Source: Roseivirga sp. BDSF3-8
GTDB taxonomy: Bacteria; Bacteroidota; Bacteroidia; Cytophagales; Cyclobacteriaceae
Assembly (NCBI RefSeq): GCF_041449215.1
Contig: NZ_JBGNFV010000001.1
Coordinates: forward strand, 496,001-560,000
Direction: 5' to 3'
DNA: 64,000 bases
Shown here: one piece after another, positions 8,257-17,489 of the stretch
How positions within the stretch are numbered: position 1 is the first letter of the stretch
Layout of the letters: each line of letters opens with the position of its first letter
Program-made: the position numbers and the translations under genes
The notes under the pieces: generated by a model
Databases searched by the model: none
Seen by the model: the letters and a program-made list of their open reading frames with translations, nothing else
Told to the model about the DNA's origin: nothing

Positions 8257-11200
8257 TTATACAGTGGCCGGTTCTTTATAATCGTTTTCGTCCTTGTTAC
8301 GTACCTTAGTCAGGTAGTAAACGTTAGGCTGCGTACGAATTTCTTCAAGAACATGGTAAGCACGTTCGCGATTATCTTCACGAAGAGCCTGGCTGATCGC
8401 GCTCTCAGGATCATTCATGTCGCCAAAGATCAATGCATCCGCAGGACAGGAAGCAGCACAGGCAGTACTAACGTCTCCATCCACCGGTCTGCGTCCCTGC
8501 TTTTTCGCTTCAAGCTTACCGGCCTGAATACGCTGCACGCACATGCTGCATTTCTCCATGACACCACGGGCACGTACAGTCACGTCAGGGTTAAGCACCA
8601 TACGTCCGAGCATACCGTTCATCGATGTGTTAACATCAGCGAACTGATCGTTGTCGTGGTATTTGAACCAGTTGAAACGACGAACTTTGTAAGGGCAGTT
8701 GTTAGCACAATAACGTGTACCGATACAGCGGTTGTAGGTCATTTGGTTAAGACCTTCTGTACTGTGCGTAGTAGCTACTACGGGACATACAGTTTCACAA
8801 GGAGCGTTATTACAATGCTGACACATCATAGGCTGGAATACCACATCAGGATTCTCAGCGGCCTGCTCCATTGCTTCAAGATCATCTGTTTCAGCTGAAC
8901 TGCTGTAGTAGCGATCAATACGGATCCAGTGCATTTCGCGCCGGTTGATCACCTCTTCGCGCCCTACAACAGGTACGTTATTCTCAGCCTGGCAGGCAAT
9001 GGTACAAGAGCCACAACCTGTACAGGAGTTCATGTCGACAACAAGGCCCCAGTGATGATTAGGGTATTTATGTCCTTTCCACAGGGAGATGTTATCAGGA
9101 TCAGTTGGCCCTTCAGAAGTAGCAATCATAGGATTGTATCTTCCTTCAGAAGGATCTTGCTTGTACCTTGAAAGTATGGTTTCCTGAATGACTGTCTCAC
9201 GTCCCATAAAGGTCTGGTGAGTCTGAGTCAGGGCGAGGGTATAGCTTTCTTCAAGATTCTGTACCTCTACGCCATTCAGGTTATAGTTTACAAAAGAGTC
9301 TTTAACGGTAAGTAGAGGATAGGCATTGACCCCTACCCCATTGGCCACTTTACCAGCGGCTGTACGGCCATATCCTAAGGCCAGGCCTACGGTACCTTTT
9401 GCCTGTCCGGGCTGGATAAGCGCAGGGAGTGTATACTCGATACCGTTGGCGGTAAGTTTTACAAGGGTGGTTTCGTTATCATTTATCGTAATCCCCAGTT
9501 CCTTCGCCATGCTCATGGAAACAGTAAGGTAATTATCCCACGTAGCTTTAGAAATGGGATCAGGCATTTCCTGCAACCATGGGTTATTTGCCTGTGACCC
9601 TGAACCAATGGCTGTTTTAGCATACACAGCCAGCTCTGTTCCACTACCTTTTTTACTTCTTACACGGGAGATTGCACCTGAGACATTCGCTGAAGGCACA
9701 GGCCCACCCGTGGGTGTAGTTTCAGGCTCTACTACGCCATTGTACAATGCCATGTCCCAGCCTTCCTGGAAGCTGGCCCCACCAAGAGAGGCCATTGTTC
9801 CACCCTGCCAGTTTTGCTGCAGATAGTTAAAGTAATTAGGTGAAGGCTGTCCTGCCCAAACAAGCAGGCTTTCCTGAGCCTGACGGGTTTTGAAGATAGG
9901 AGTGATAGCAGGCTGACAAAGGCTATAGTAACCTTTCTTAGGCTCCGCATCATTCCATGACTCCAGGAAGTGGTTATCAGGAACAACGTACTGGCACAAT
10001 GAGGCCGTTTCGTCAAGCTTAAAATTAGTAGAAAGGCTGAATTTTATCTTACCCAGTGCGGTTGCAAGCTTAGCTCCCATAGGGTGATCGTATACAGGGT
10101 TAGCGTTCATAAAGATAACGCCTCCTGCTCTACCGCTTCCGGCTGCATCAATGAAGCGGCTCATTTCAGCATCATTACCCTGACGTCCCATAAGTGGGGA
10201 TGCCGTATTGAGTGTAGTGCCGTAGTTACCCAGTGTGGTATTGATAGCATTAACTATCTCCTGCACATCAGGATCGTTAGAACCACTAACTACTAATGAT
10301 TTACCGCGGGCAGCGCGAAGTTCATCAGCAGCTTTCTTCAGGAAAGGATAATTAGTATCTGTCTTACCTCCGCTGATCATCTGGTAAAGAGCGGCAGCCA
10401 CTGCTCCCTCTTCACTTGGTTTAATTGGTGTGCGATAATCAGCATTGGCACCGGAAAGTGTCATAACAGTCTCGAACTGGAAGTGACGAGACATTTTCTT
10501 CTTGTCTTTACCGAGTTTTCTTGTCTTGCTATACTGCTTGTTAAACTCAACAGGTGATAGCCATGTACCAAGGAAGTCGGCGCCAAGGCTGACTATGACT
10601 TCTGCCTGGCTGAAGTCATAAGAAGGAATTATTCGCTCTCCAAGGGATCTTTCATTTGCCTTAAGCATTCCCTCTGCAGAAATAGGATCGTACTGTACGT
10701 GACGTACGTTTGGATACTGAGCTATAAAATCGCTTATCGCCTTTTTTGTTGTAGGGCTGGCAATGGTATTGCTTACCAGGTAAATGGTGCCGGAAGCATT
10801 ACGAAGTGCATTGATGATTTCACGGTCAAAATCTGTAACGCTCTCTGCTTTTGTAACTTTATCGCCGGCCATTTTTACAGGCTCCTGAAGCCTGGTGTTA
10901 TCATACAGAGACAGCACACTTGCCTCCACCTGGGCAGATGTACCTCCCTGGGTAATCTTGGATAACTTATTCCCCTCGATTTTAATGGGGCGGCCTTCTC
11001 TTGTTTTTACTACTATAGAAACAGTATCACCGTTATTATAGTAGGTGGAAGCGTAATAGTTGGCTACGCCTGGATCCACATCAACGGGCTTGTTAAGATA
11101 AGGGATAGCCTTACGTACAGGTGCCTCGCAGGAAGCCAGTGACGCAGCGGCAATACCAAATCCCATAAGTTTCAGGAAGTCCCTGCGGGATGTACCTCCG

Positions 11201-11322
11201 TTATCATTTTTAGAGTTGATAGGAAGGTAATCCGGAAACTCTCTGTCGGCACGCTTTACGTATTCGGGATCGTTTTTAAGCTCTTCGAATCCCTTCCAGT
11301 ATATTTTCTTATTACTCTTCAT
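8257..11322 (-). CDS. actB: Alternative complex III iron-sulfur/molybdopterin-like subunit ActB
   Basis: A 1021-residue fusion of a molybdopterin-oxidoreductase-like domain (about residues 45-740) and a four-cluster ferredoxin domain (about 755-1000). A Tat-variant signal, SRRDFLKLMGFGIAAASLASC, sits near residue 45, behind a conserved N-terminal extension (WKGFEELKNDPEYVKRADREF). Cluster-binding cysteines are seen in SCTGCGSCTIAC, CQHCNNAPCETVCP, NRCIGTRYCANNCPYK, CSMCVQRIQAG and ACAASCPADAL. In ACIII the molybdopterin-like part is thought to lack the cofactor and to be structural, while the FeS chain carries electrons to the hemes. It lies 31 bases after actA. This single-chain form is the usual Bacteroidetes arrangement. 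Confidence 0.96.
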   Translation of the reverse strand: MKSNKKIYWKGFEELKNDPEYVKRADREFPDYLPINSKNDNGGTSRRDFLKLMGFGIAAASLASCEAPVRKAIPYLNKPVDVDPGVANYYASTYYNNGDTVSIVVKTREGRPIKIEGNKLSKITQGGTSAQVEASVLSLYDNTRLQEPVKMAGDKVTKAESVTDFDREIINALRNASGTIYLVSNTIASPTTKKAISDFIAQYPNVRHVQYDPISAEGMLKANERSLGERIIPSYDFSQAEVIVSLGADFLGTWLSPVEFNKQYSKTRKLGKDKKKMSRHFQFETVMTLSGANADYRTPIKPSEEGAVAAALYQMISGGKTDTNYPFLKKAADELRAARGKSLVVSGSNDPDVQEIVNAINTTLGNYGTTLNTASPLMGRQGNDAEMSRFIDAAGSGRAGGVIFMNANPVYDHPMGAKLATALGKIKFSLSTNFKLDETASLCQYVVPDNHFLESWNDAEPKKGYYSLCQPAITPIFKTRQAQESLLVWAGQPSPNYFNYLQQNWQGGTMASLGGASFQEGWDMALYNGVVEPETTPTGGPVPSANVSGAISRVRSKKGSGTELAVYAKTAIGSGSQANNPWLQEMPDPISKATWDNYLTVSMSMAKELGITINDNETTLVKLTANGIEYTLPALIQPGQAKGTVGLALGYGRTAAGKVANGVGVNAYPLLTVKDSFVNYNLNGVEVQNLEESYTLALTQTHQTFMGRETVIQETILSRYKQDPSEGRYNPMIATSEGPTDPDNISLWKGHKYPNHHWGLVVDMNSCTGCGSCTIACQAENNVPVVGREEVINRREMHWIRIDRYYSSSAETDDLEAMEQAAENPDVVFQPMMCQHCNNAPCETVCPVVATTHSTEGLNQMTYNRCIGTRYCANNCPYKVRRFNWFKYHDNDQFADVNTSMNGMLGRMVLNPDVTVRARGVMEKCSMCVQRIQAGKLEAKKQGRRPVDGDVSTACAASCPADALIFGDMNDPESAISQALREDNRERAYHVLEEIRTQPNVYYLTKVRNKDENDYKEPATV

Positions 11323-11353
11323 TTCCTTTCAGTAAAACAGATTCGCGAATACA

Positions 11354-12742
11354 TTAATAGTGGCACTTAGAACATTCGAGACCACCGATGTCCTGAACTC
11401 TCATAGGCTCGGAACTCTTCTCTGCGTGAATCTCTACCAACTTATCGTAGTACTCATTGCCTTTTGCATTAACATCAGTTTCGCGGTGGCAATTGATACA
11501 CCATCCCATGGTCAAAGGAGCTGCCTGATAAACAACTTCCATCTCTTTGATCTCACCATGACAGGTTTCGCATTCTATGTTTCCTACAGCTACGTGCTGC
11601 GAGTGGTTGAAGTAGGCCAAATCAGGCAGGTTGTGAACCCTTACCCATTCAATTGGCTGCTTATTAGGACCGTACCCTTCACCTGGCGTGTAATCCAGGG
11701 CAGCATAAATTTTCTGTATCTCAGGAGAGTTGGTCTTAATAGCATTGTGACAGTTCATACAAATATTGGCTGAAGGAATATTTGCGGACTTACTTAGCCT
11801 TACGCCGGTGTGGCAGTAGTTACAGTCTATCTCGTACTGTCCGGCGTGTAATTTATGCGAGAAAGCAATAGGCTGACGTGGCTGATAGCCTTCCTGTATA
11901 CCGACCGAGAAAAGTCCGTCTACAGCTCCTTTCAATGCTATAGCAGCAAACAGGAATACCACAATACCAATAAAGCCTTTGCTGGTGACAAGCTTCTTGG
12001 CGTCGAAACGCTGATTGATCACTTCATGATCATCCTCATCGAGACCTTCACGGTCGTTAAGGTATCTGGTGAGGATATTGATAATAAGTACGAGTACGAA
12101 TAGTATGAGTACAAGTACGATAAGAAGACCGATGAAAATAGCTACAAGGTATTCGGAGGCAACGGTAGGTTGATCGTTTGTTATCTGCTCTTCACCCGGA
12201 CCTTGAGGACCAGTACCTCCACCCGCAGGAGCTTCATTGCTTTTTGCCTGAACATAAGCCAGAATATTGGTAATCTGCTCATCGGAGAAAGCAAAGGAAG
12301 GCATCTGAGTTTTATTGTACTCATTATACAGGTTTACAGCATAATCATCACCGCTCTGTATTACCTTTTGAGAGTTCTTGATAAAGCTGAGTAACCAGGG
12401 AAGAGGCCTTCTTTCCGTTACACCTTTCAGTGCAGGTCCTACTACCTGAGCATCTACTGCATGGCAAACCGTACAGTTGTTTTCGAACAATTCCTGACCG
12501 GACGCAATGGCTTCATCGCTAGTAGGAATGCCCTCGGCACCTCCTGCTGCAGCCTCATCGCTGGCAGCAGCGCTGTCTCCAGCATCGGTAGCAGTACTGT
12601 CGCCTGCCTCGGCTGACTCAGTATCGGTACCCGTAGTGTCGGCATCCTGCGCCCACACTTCAGTGCTGCATACCGACGATAAAAATACGCCTATAAATAT
12701 AAGTGTAAGAATACGGCGTATTCCCGAACTTCTTTTCGACAT
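11354..12742 (-). CDS. actA: Alternative complex III multiheme cytochrome c subunit ActA with extra N-terminal heme domain
   Basis: First gene of the operon. The chosen ATG (12742) begins MSKRSSGIRR followed by a signal peptide ending in EVWAQ; an in-frame ATG at 12775 would add 11 residues and is less signal-like. After an acidic Asp/Ala/Thr linker come a monoheme cytochrome c domain (CTVCH), a membrane helix (YLVAIFIGLLIVLVLILFV), a second helix near GFIGIVVFLFAAIAL, and five more heme motifs (CNYCH, CMNCH, CETCH, CINCH, CSKCH), the last at the extreme C-terminus. The five C-terminal motifs match the pentaheme ActA; the N-terminal cytochrome gives six hemes in total. It would form the periplasmic electron exit side of ACIII. 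Confidence 0.94.
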   Translation of the reverse strand: MSKRSSGIRRILTLIFIGVFLSSVCSTEVWAQDADTTGTDTESAEAGDSTATDAGDSAAASDEAAAGGAEGIPTSDEAIASGQELFENNCTVCHAVDAQVVGPALKGVTERRPLPWLLSFIKNSQKVIQSGDDYAVNLYNEYNKTQMPSFAFSDEQITNILAYVQAKSNEAPAGGGTGPQGPGEEQITNDQPTVASEYLVAIFIGLLIVLVLILFVLVLIINILTRYLNDREGLDEDDHEVINQRFDAKKLVTSKGFIGIVVFLFAAIALKGAVDGLFSVGIQEGYQPRQPIAFSHKLHAGQYEIDCNYCHTGVRLSKSANIPSANICMNCHNAIKTNSPEIQKIYAALDYTPGEGYGPNKQPIEWVRVHNLPDLAYFNHSQHVAVGNIECETCHGEIKEMEVVYQAAPLTMGWCINCHRETDVNAKGNEYYDKLVEIHAEKSSEPMRVQDIGGLECSKCHY

Positions 12743-13807
12743 GGTATTCTCTTTTTTTCGCATTTCAGAAGTCAAACCCCTTCAAAATCGGCACAAATGT
12801 ACTATGGGATAAGTTTATTTCAAACATCTGTTTTTCCCATTTTAGAACATGGGAAGTAGCCAATGTTCGTATTCGGGCAATTTGGGCCAAAATGAAGAGA
12901 ATCCAAGATTTGGAAGAGTTAAGAGGTTTCAATTTAGAATGGTTATAAATACCAAGCATCAGGAACGAATTGGAAAGGGGGTAAATAGTACAGGCTAATC
13001 ACCAGGGGTGCTGAGGTGTATGTAATTATTACCAAATGAAGGGTTTTAAAAGTATTTTACCTGAAAATGAAAGGATTATAAAAATTAGATTCAGTTTGCG
13101 CTGAAAAATTGAAACAATTGGCCTCTTATACGTATTAGTACTACGAAACATCCTCGTCGATTTTTTTGAATGATGTTTAATGATGTCGAGAGCACTGACT
13201 TACAGCAAGATCAAGTACTTCAGGCGCTAAATTTTGATTTTTTAATTATTGCACGACGGTTAAGGATTTTGCACAGCCTCTATGGTTCAACATGTTTAAA
13301 TTGATGGTTTTCAAGCAATTCTAACTCAAGTAACCCAGGTTAATTATTGTAATTTTACAAGTTTTTCTATTTTTTCTATATTTTTGTTTTTACGAAAAAT
13401 CAAAAAAACTTACATTTACAATTGTAAACACAACCTTAAGATTCCGTCATCTGAATTTCTAGTCAGCCTTTTATTACTGGCTGTAATGGAATGAATGTTA
13501 CGCTGAAAAATGTGATTTAACCGGTGATTATGGGCAGATAAAGCCAATTAACTTGTACTTATCTGTTTATCAATGACTTAATGCTTAGCTAAATTATTTT
13601 TTAAAAGTTCCTTAAAATCAAAGGTTACTTTTCTGACTAAAAAAGAACTAAAATTGCAGTTCGATCATTATTGATTTTTTAACCTGAAACTTAGTTTTTC
13701 GGTAATTTTCCTGAATAATGTTTACCTTAATAGGTACATGCAGCTAGGCCCAAAAATTGAGCACGACTAAGTGATCTCTTACACGAACAAACAGAAAACC
13801 GATTCTA
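12743..13807. other. Divergent intergenic region (about 1.06 kb) between the act operon and the receiver gene
   Basis: No convincing gene is seen on either strand; the only open frames here are short. The left part (12776-12960) must carry the promoter of the leftward act-cox operon, and the right part that of the rightward regulator group. 13130-13700 is strongly AT-rich, with long T runs near 13366-13395 and two related inverted repeats described separately. Confidence 0.6.
13347..13428. promoter_or_regulatory. Pair of TTGTAA-type inverted repeats, possible operator
   Basis: TTGTAATTTTACAA at 13347-13360 has two 6-bp arms around a TT spacer, and TTTACAATTGTAAA at 13415-13428 is a perfect 14-bp palindrome. 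Both use the same TTACAA/TTGTAA half-site and are centred 68 bp apart. Such pairs are typical of dimeric regulator sites, but no regulator can be named and an AT-rich background makes chance matches possible. Confidence 0.35.
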
Positions 13808-14200
13808 ATGAGCAAACATTTACTGATCATAGATGACGATGATAGCCTCAGAACGCTGCTTGAGCTTTATCTGAAGAAAAAAGGCTTCAAGATAAGTACA
13901 ATGAAAGATGGCATGGAAGCCATGTTCTGGCTACAGGAAGGAAATGTTCCTGATCTGATTATAGCCGATTTGGGAATGCCGAGACTGGATGGCTTTGAGT
14001 TTCTCAAGAACTGCAAGAAAAGTGGTTTCTTCAGAGATATACCTATCATTATGCTTACTGGTATGGATCGCGAGGAGGTTAAACAGAAATGTCTGGACCT
14101 CGGAGCGGTTACTTATCTGGTTAAACCATTCAAATTCGACGAGCTGGTAGAAAAGATATATAATACCATCCCAGAAGAAAAAGACTATAATCATGTTTAA
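13808..14200 (+). CDS. Single-domain response regulator receiver (CheY-like)
   Basis: A 130-residue stand-alone receiver domain. The acidic cluster DDDD (9-12), the phospho-acceptor Asp54 in LIIADLGMPRLDG, the Thr in IIMLTG and the Lys in YLVKPFKF are all present, so it should be phosphorylatable. There is no output domain, so it would act by protein-protein contact or in a phosphorelay. Its stop overlaps by 8 bases the start of the following gene, a receiver-like/sugar-transferase fusion, which suggests coupled translation and a role in controlling polysaccharide synthesis (inference). No histidine kinase is found nearby. Confidence 0.92.
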   Translation: MSKHLLIIDDDDSLRTLLELYLKKKGFKISTMKDGMEAMFWLQEGNVPDLIIADLGMPRLDGFEFLKNCKKSGFFRDIPIIMLTGMDREEVKQKCLDLGAVTYLVKPFKFDELVEKIYNTIPEEKDYNHV

Positions 14201-15305
14201 GATAGAAGGAAATGATACAGCCTCCCCTACGGTTAAGGTATCCCCTTCCCTATCCAAGTCTGTAGGAGAATCACAGCGTAAGCTGTTGTTTGTGGGTAAT
14301 AGCGGGCGTTTCGTATGCGAAAGCCTTACTGACTATAATTACAACTGCATCTTTTTAAGCGACCCTGCCAAGGCATATTCATGGTTGGAGAATCGTATGC
14401 TATCCGCTACTGAGCTTCCGGATGCAATTCTTTGCGACCTTAAGCTTTCTAATGGCGATGCCTTCAGTCTTTTTGATAAACTAAAAGACCACGCACGGCT
14501 AAGTCAAATACCTTTCATTATTGTATCGGAAAAATGCAATAATGAGGAAAAGGTAAATGCCCTTAAAAAGGGGATAGATGACTTCTACTCTATAACAGAT
14601 AATCCGGAAGACATTCATAATCGCATTCTATTTCTTCAGGACCTGAAGAAGCAGCGGATGAACCAAATTCCTGTCGGCCCTGACCAGCAATATAAAATGC
14701 CTATTGCCAAAAGGCTGTTTGATGTGATCGTGTCAGGTACTGCATTGCTTTTTGCTCTTCCTGTCATGCTATTGATAGCTTTAATGATCAAGCTGGAGTC
14801 AAGAGGTAAGGTGTTTTATGTAAGCAAACGTGCTGGCAGTGGATACCAGGTATTTGATTTTTATAAGTTCCGAAGCATGCGTGAGAATGCTGATGCAGAA
14901 CTTCAAAAGCTGGTAAAGTTTAATCAGTACGGTGGTAAATCATCCTTTGTAAAGATTGACAATGACCCCCGGGTAACTCGTTTGGGTAAGTTCCTGCGTA
15001 ATACCAGTCTGGATGAAATTCCCCAGTTAATCAACGTCCTGAAAGGAGACATGTCTATTGTAGGCAATCGCCCGCTACCTCTGTACGAAGCAGAAATGCT
15101 AACCACTGATCTGTGGAGCAAGCGTTTCCTCGCACCTGCAGGCATCACCGGTCTTTGGCAGGTTACTAAGCGTGGACGAAAAGAAATGTCTGAACGAGAA
15201 AGAAAAGAGCTTGACGTGGCTTATGCTAATCATAGTTCGTTCTGGATGGACATGAAACTTATACTTAAAACTATCCCTGCACTGTGGCAAAAAGAATCTG
15301 TCTGA
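14193..15305 (+). CDS. Degenerate receiver domain fused to polyprenyl-phosphate sugar-1-phosphate transferase
   Basis: A 370-residue fusion. Residues about 30-150 have the receiver fold pattern with the acceptor-position Asp82 (AILCDLKLSNGDAF), but the usual acidic pair is replaced by VGNSGR and the conserved Lys-Pro is missing (DDFYSITDNPED), so it is a pseudo-receiver. Residues about 168-370 are a bacterial sugar transferase of the WcaJ/PglC type: a membrane re-entrant hydrophobic helix (ALLFALPVMLLIALMIKLE), the FYKFRSM motif, the catalytic region TSLDEIPQLINVLKGDMS, IVGNRPLP, and APAGITGLWQV. It would start a lipid-linked oligosaccharide by loading a sugar-1-phosphate onto undecaprenyl phosphate. 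It overlaps the upstream receiver gene by 8 bases. The fusion may let a regulator gate the committed step (inference). Confidence 0.88.
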   Translation: MFKIEGNDTASPTVKVSPSLSKSVGESQRKLLFVGNSGRFVCESLTDYNYNCIFLSDPAKAYSWLENRMLSATELPDAILCDLKLSNGDAFSLFDKLKDHARLSQIPFIIVSEKCNNEEKVNALKKGIDDFYSITDNPEDIHNRILFLQDLKKQRMNQIPVGPDQQYKMPIAKRLFDVIVSGTALLFALPVMLLIALMIKLESRGKVFYVSKRAGSGYQVFDFYKFRSMRENADAELQKLVKFNQYGGKSSFVKIDNDPRVTRLGKFLRNTSLDEIPQLINVLKGDMSIVGNRPLPLYEAEMLTTDLWSKRFLAPAGITGLWQVTKRGRKEMSERERKELDVAYANHSSFWMDMKLILKTIPALWQKESV

Positions 15306-15404
15306 TTGCCAGCAGAACGCAGAACTATCATATCCCTTAAAATTTCGCTATTTTTTCTTAATTTTTAGACTATAAGTTATGGGAAAGGCCATTGTGCCTT
15401 GCCC

Positions 15405-16394
15405 ATGCTAAATCCGGTACGGGTTAACGAAATGGCAATGGAAGAACAAACTTACCCTCTGATTTCACTCATCATCCTTAACTATAATCAATTGGAGGTA
15501 ACCTGTGAGTTCCTGGAATCTACCAGGTCGCTTACTTATCCCAATTTTGAGATTGTGATGGTGGACAATGCTTCCAAGACAGATCCAACTGAAGTTATTA
15601 CCAACCGGTATCCAGAGGTTCGGCTTATTGTCACCGATAAGAACTATGGCTTTACAGGCGGTAATAACATAGCTATGCGCGCAGCCCGTGGAGACTATAT
15701 GTTCATTGTAAATAATGACACCGAAGTTGGCGGAGATTTGCTGGAGCGGTTACTAGAACCTTTTGCGCAAGACCCAGAAGTGGGTGTGGTTAGTCCAAAG
15801 ATTTATTACTACGAAGATCAGGAACTGATCCAGTTTGCCGGTTTTACGAAGGTCAATCCTATTACCGGGCGAAATGAATGCATAGGTAACCAGGAAAAGG
15901 AAATGGGGCAGTACGAAGTGCAAAACGAGACGTTTTACGCACATGGTGCCGCCATGCTGGTAAAAAAAGAGGTGATAGAAAAGACAGGCATGTTCGCTGA
16001 TATGTTCTTCATTTATTATGAAGAGCTTGACTGGTCTGCCCGCATCCGTAAAGCAGGCTATAAAATCATCTACCAGCCCAAAGCATCCATCGTCCATAAG
16101 GAATCGATAACAATGGGTAAAGAAAGCCCGCTTAAGGCATATTATCATACCCGAAACCGTATCCTGTATATGCGAAGACATAGCAGCGGCACGGAATTTC
16201 TGGGCTTTTTCCTCTTCCTGACTTTACTGGTAATTCCAAAATCAATTTTAAAATACACGATTAAAGGGCAGTGGCAACATCTCAAATCATTTGCTAAAGG
16301 AATATTCTGGCACTTTAATCACAAACCTTACGAACAGGGCATGCTGGCAGATGACTACCCTATCAGGGAAGTTTCTCCCGTACCCCAGGTTTGA
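15405..16394 (+). CDS. Glycosyltransferase family 2 (rhamnosyltransferase-like)
   Basis: About 329 residues from the ATG at 15405; ATGs at 15432 and 15438 are equally possible because the conserved domain begins at YPLISLIILNYNQ. The GT-A fold shows VMVDNASKTDPTE, the NYGFTGGNN motif and the metal-binding FIVNNDTEV, then DMFFIYYEELDWSARIRKAGY with the catalytic-base type acidic ED region. These are features of family 2 enzymes similar to WbbL-type dTDP-rhamnosyl transferases. The C-terminal 70 residues are hydrophobic then basic, probably a membrane-associated hairpin. It lies about 100 bases behind the initiating sugar transferase and likely adds a later sugar of the same glycan (inference); donor and acceptor are unknown. 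Confidence 0.88.
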   Translation: MLNPVRVNEMAMEEQTYPLISLIILNYNQLEVTCEFLESTRSLTYPNFEIVMVDNASKTDPTEVITNRYPEVRLIVTDKNYGFTGGNNIAMRAARGDYMFIVNNDTEVGGDLLERLLEPFAQDPEVGVVSPKIYYYEDQELIQFAGFTKVNPITGRNECIGNQEKEMGQYEVQNETFYAHGAAMLVKKEVIEKTGMFADMFFIYYEELDWSARIRKAGYKIIYQPKASIVHKESITMGKESPLKAYYHTRNRILYMRRHSSGTEFLGFFLFLTLLVIPKSILKYTIKGQWQHLKSFAKGIFWHFNHKPYEQGMLADDYPIREVSPVPQV

Positions 16395-16441
16395 TTTCTC
16401 ATTTTTGTGACTCTTTACTAAATTCTAAATAAAAACGTATT

Positions 16442-17452
16442 ATGGCTAGATCACTCGTGACCGGTGGAGCCGGCTTCATAGGTTCTCATGTAGCACGGCA
16501 TTGCCTGAATATGGGCCATGAAGTGGTGGTGTTGGACGATCTGAGTGGTGGTTTCAAGGACCATCTCCCTGCGGGAGCTACTTTTGTTGAAGGTTCTATT
16601 ACAGACCACGAACTGCTTACCAAGCTATTTGACGAGTACAAGTTTGATTATGTTTATCACCTGGCAGCCTATGCTGCAGAAGGTTTATCGCACTTTATCC
16701 GCAGGTTTAACTATAATAACAACCTGATCGGAAGCATGAACCTGATCAATGAGTCGGTCAAGCATAATGTAAAGTGTTTTGTCTTCACTTCCTCAATTGC
16801 AGTATACGGTCCGGGTCAGCTACCCATGACAGAAGACATGGTACCACAGCCCGAAGACCCGTATGGTGTGGCTAAATACGCTGTTGAACTTGACCTGAAG
16901 GCCGCGCACCATATGTTTGGCCTTAACTATGTAGTATTCAGGCCTCATAATGTATATGGTGAAAACCAGAATATCGGGGATAAATACCGGAATGTGATTG
17001 GTATCTTCATGAACCAAATCATGCAGGATAAGCCTATGACGGTATTTGGAGATGGAAAGCAAACGCGCGCATTTAGCTACATTGATGATGTGGCCCCTAT
17101 CATAAGCCGCTCAGTAGATGTTAAGGAAGCTTATAACCAAGTATTTAATGTAGGTGCGGATAAGCCTTATACGGTATTGGAACTTGCGGAAGTTGTCTCT
17201 GAGGAATTTGGCGTAACTCCTGACGTTCGCCATCTGGAAGCACGCAAGGAGGTAGTCCACGCTTATTCTGATCACAGCAAAGTACATCAAACTTTTGGCC
17301 TTGGCGAGGCAGTTACGCTTCGTGATGGAATCAGAAAGATGGTGGACTGGGCTAAAGAGGTAGGCGCACGCCAGAGTAAAGAGTTCGATAACATCGAAAT
17401 CATGAAAAACCTGCCTGATGGCTGGGACAAAAAGAAAGTAGCCGTAAAATAA
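16442..17452 (+). CDS. NAD-dependent sugar-nucleotide epimerase/dehydratase (SDR family)
   Basis: A 336-residue extended short-chain dehydrogenase. The NAD-binding loop TGGAGFIGSHVARH is at residues 7-20, the DDLSGG motif follows strand 2, and the catalytic SSIAVYG Ser and the Tyr-x-x-x-Lys in PYGVAKYAVELD are present. The pattern HNVYGENQNIGDKYRNVIGIF and GDGKQTRAFSYIDDV matches UDP-glucose 4-epimerase-like proteins, which interconvert UDP-hexoses. It would supply a sugar nucleotide for the surrounding glycosyltransferases. Exact substrate cannot be read from the sequence. A terminator-like hairpin follows its stop. Confidence 0.9.
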   Translation: MARSLVTGGAGFIGSHVARHCLNMGHEVVVLDDLSGGFKDHLPAGATFVEGSITDHELLTKLFDEYKFDYVYHLAAYAAEGLSHFIRRFNYNNNLIGSMNLINESVKHNVKCFVFTSSIAVYGPGQLPMTEDMVPQPEDPYGVAKYAVELDLKAAHHMFGLNYVVFRPHNVYGENQNIGDKYRNVIGIFMNQIMQDKPMTVFGDGKQTRAFSYIDDVAPIISRSVDVKEAYNQVFNVGADKPYTVLELAEVVSEEFGVTPDVRHLEARKEVVHAYSDHSKVHQTFGLGEAVTLRDGIRKMVDWAKEVGARQSKEFDNIEIMKNLPDGWDKKKVAVK

Positions 17453-17459
17453 TTAAACG

Positions 17460-17480
17460 GGGCACCACTGGGTGCCCTTT
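17460..17480 (+). terminator. Hairpin after the epimerase gene
   Basis: GGGCACC (17460-17466) and GGTGCCC (17471-17477) form a 7-bp stem with a 4-base loop followed by TTT. The short T run suggests partial termination or attenuation within the cluster. It also argues against the in-frame GTG at 17472 being the start of the next gene, because that codon lies inside the stem. Confidence 0.5.
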
Positions 17481-17489
17481 ATACTTCTT

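Noticed and set aside
8239-8898. 219-residue plus-strand frame opposite actB
   Set aside because: It overlaps the iron-sulfur domain of ActB, whose cysteine motifs leave no doubt about the coding strand.
17472-17489. GTG start adding six residues to the GT4 glycosyltransferase
   Set aside because: The codon lies in the stem of a terminator-like hairpin, and the family N-terminus begins at the ATG at 17490.
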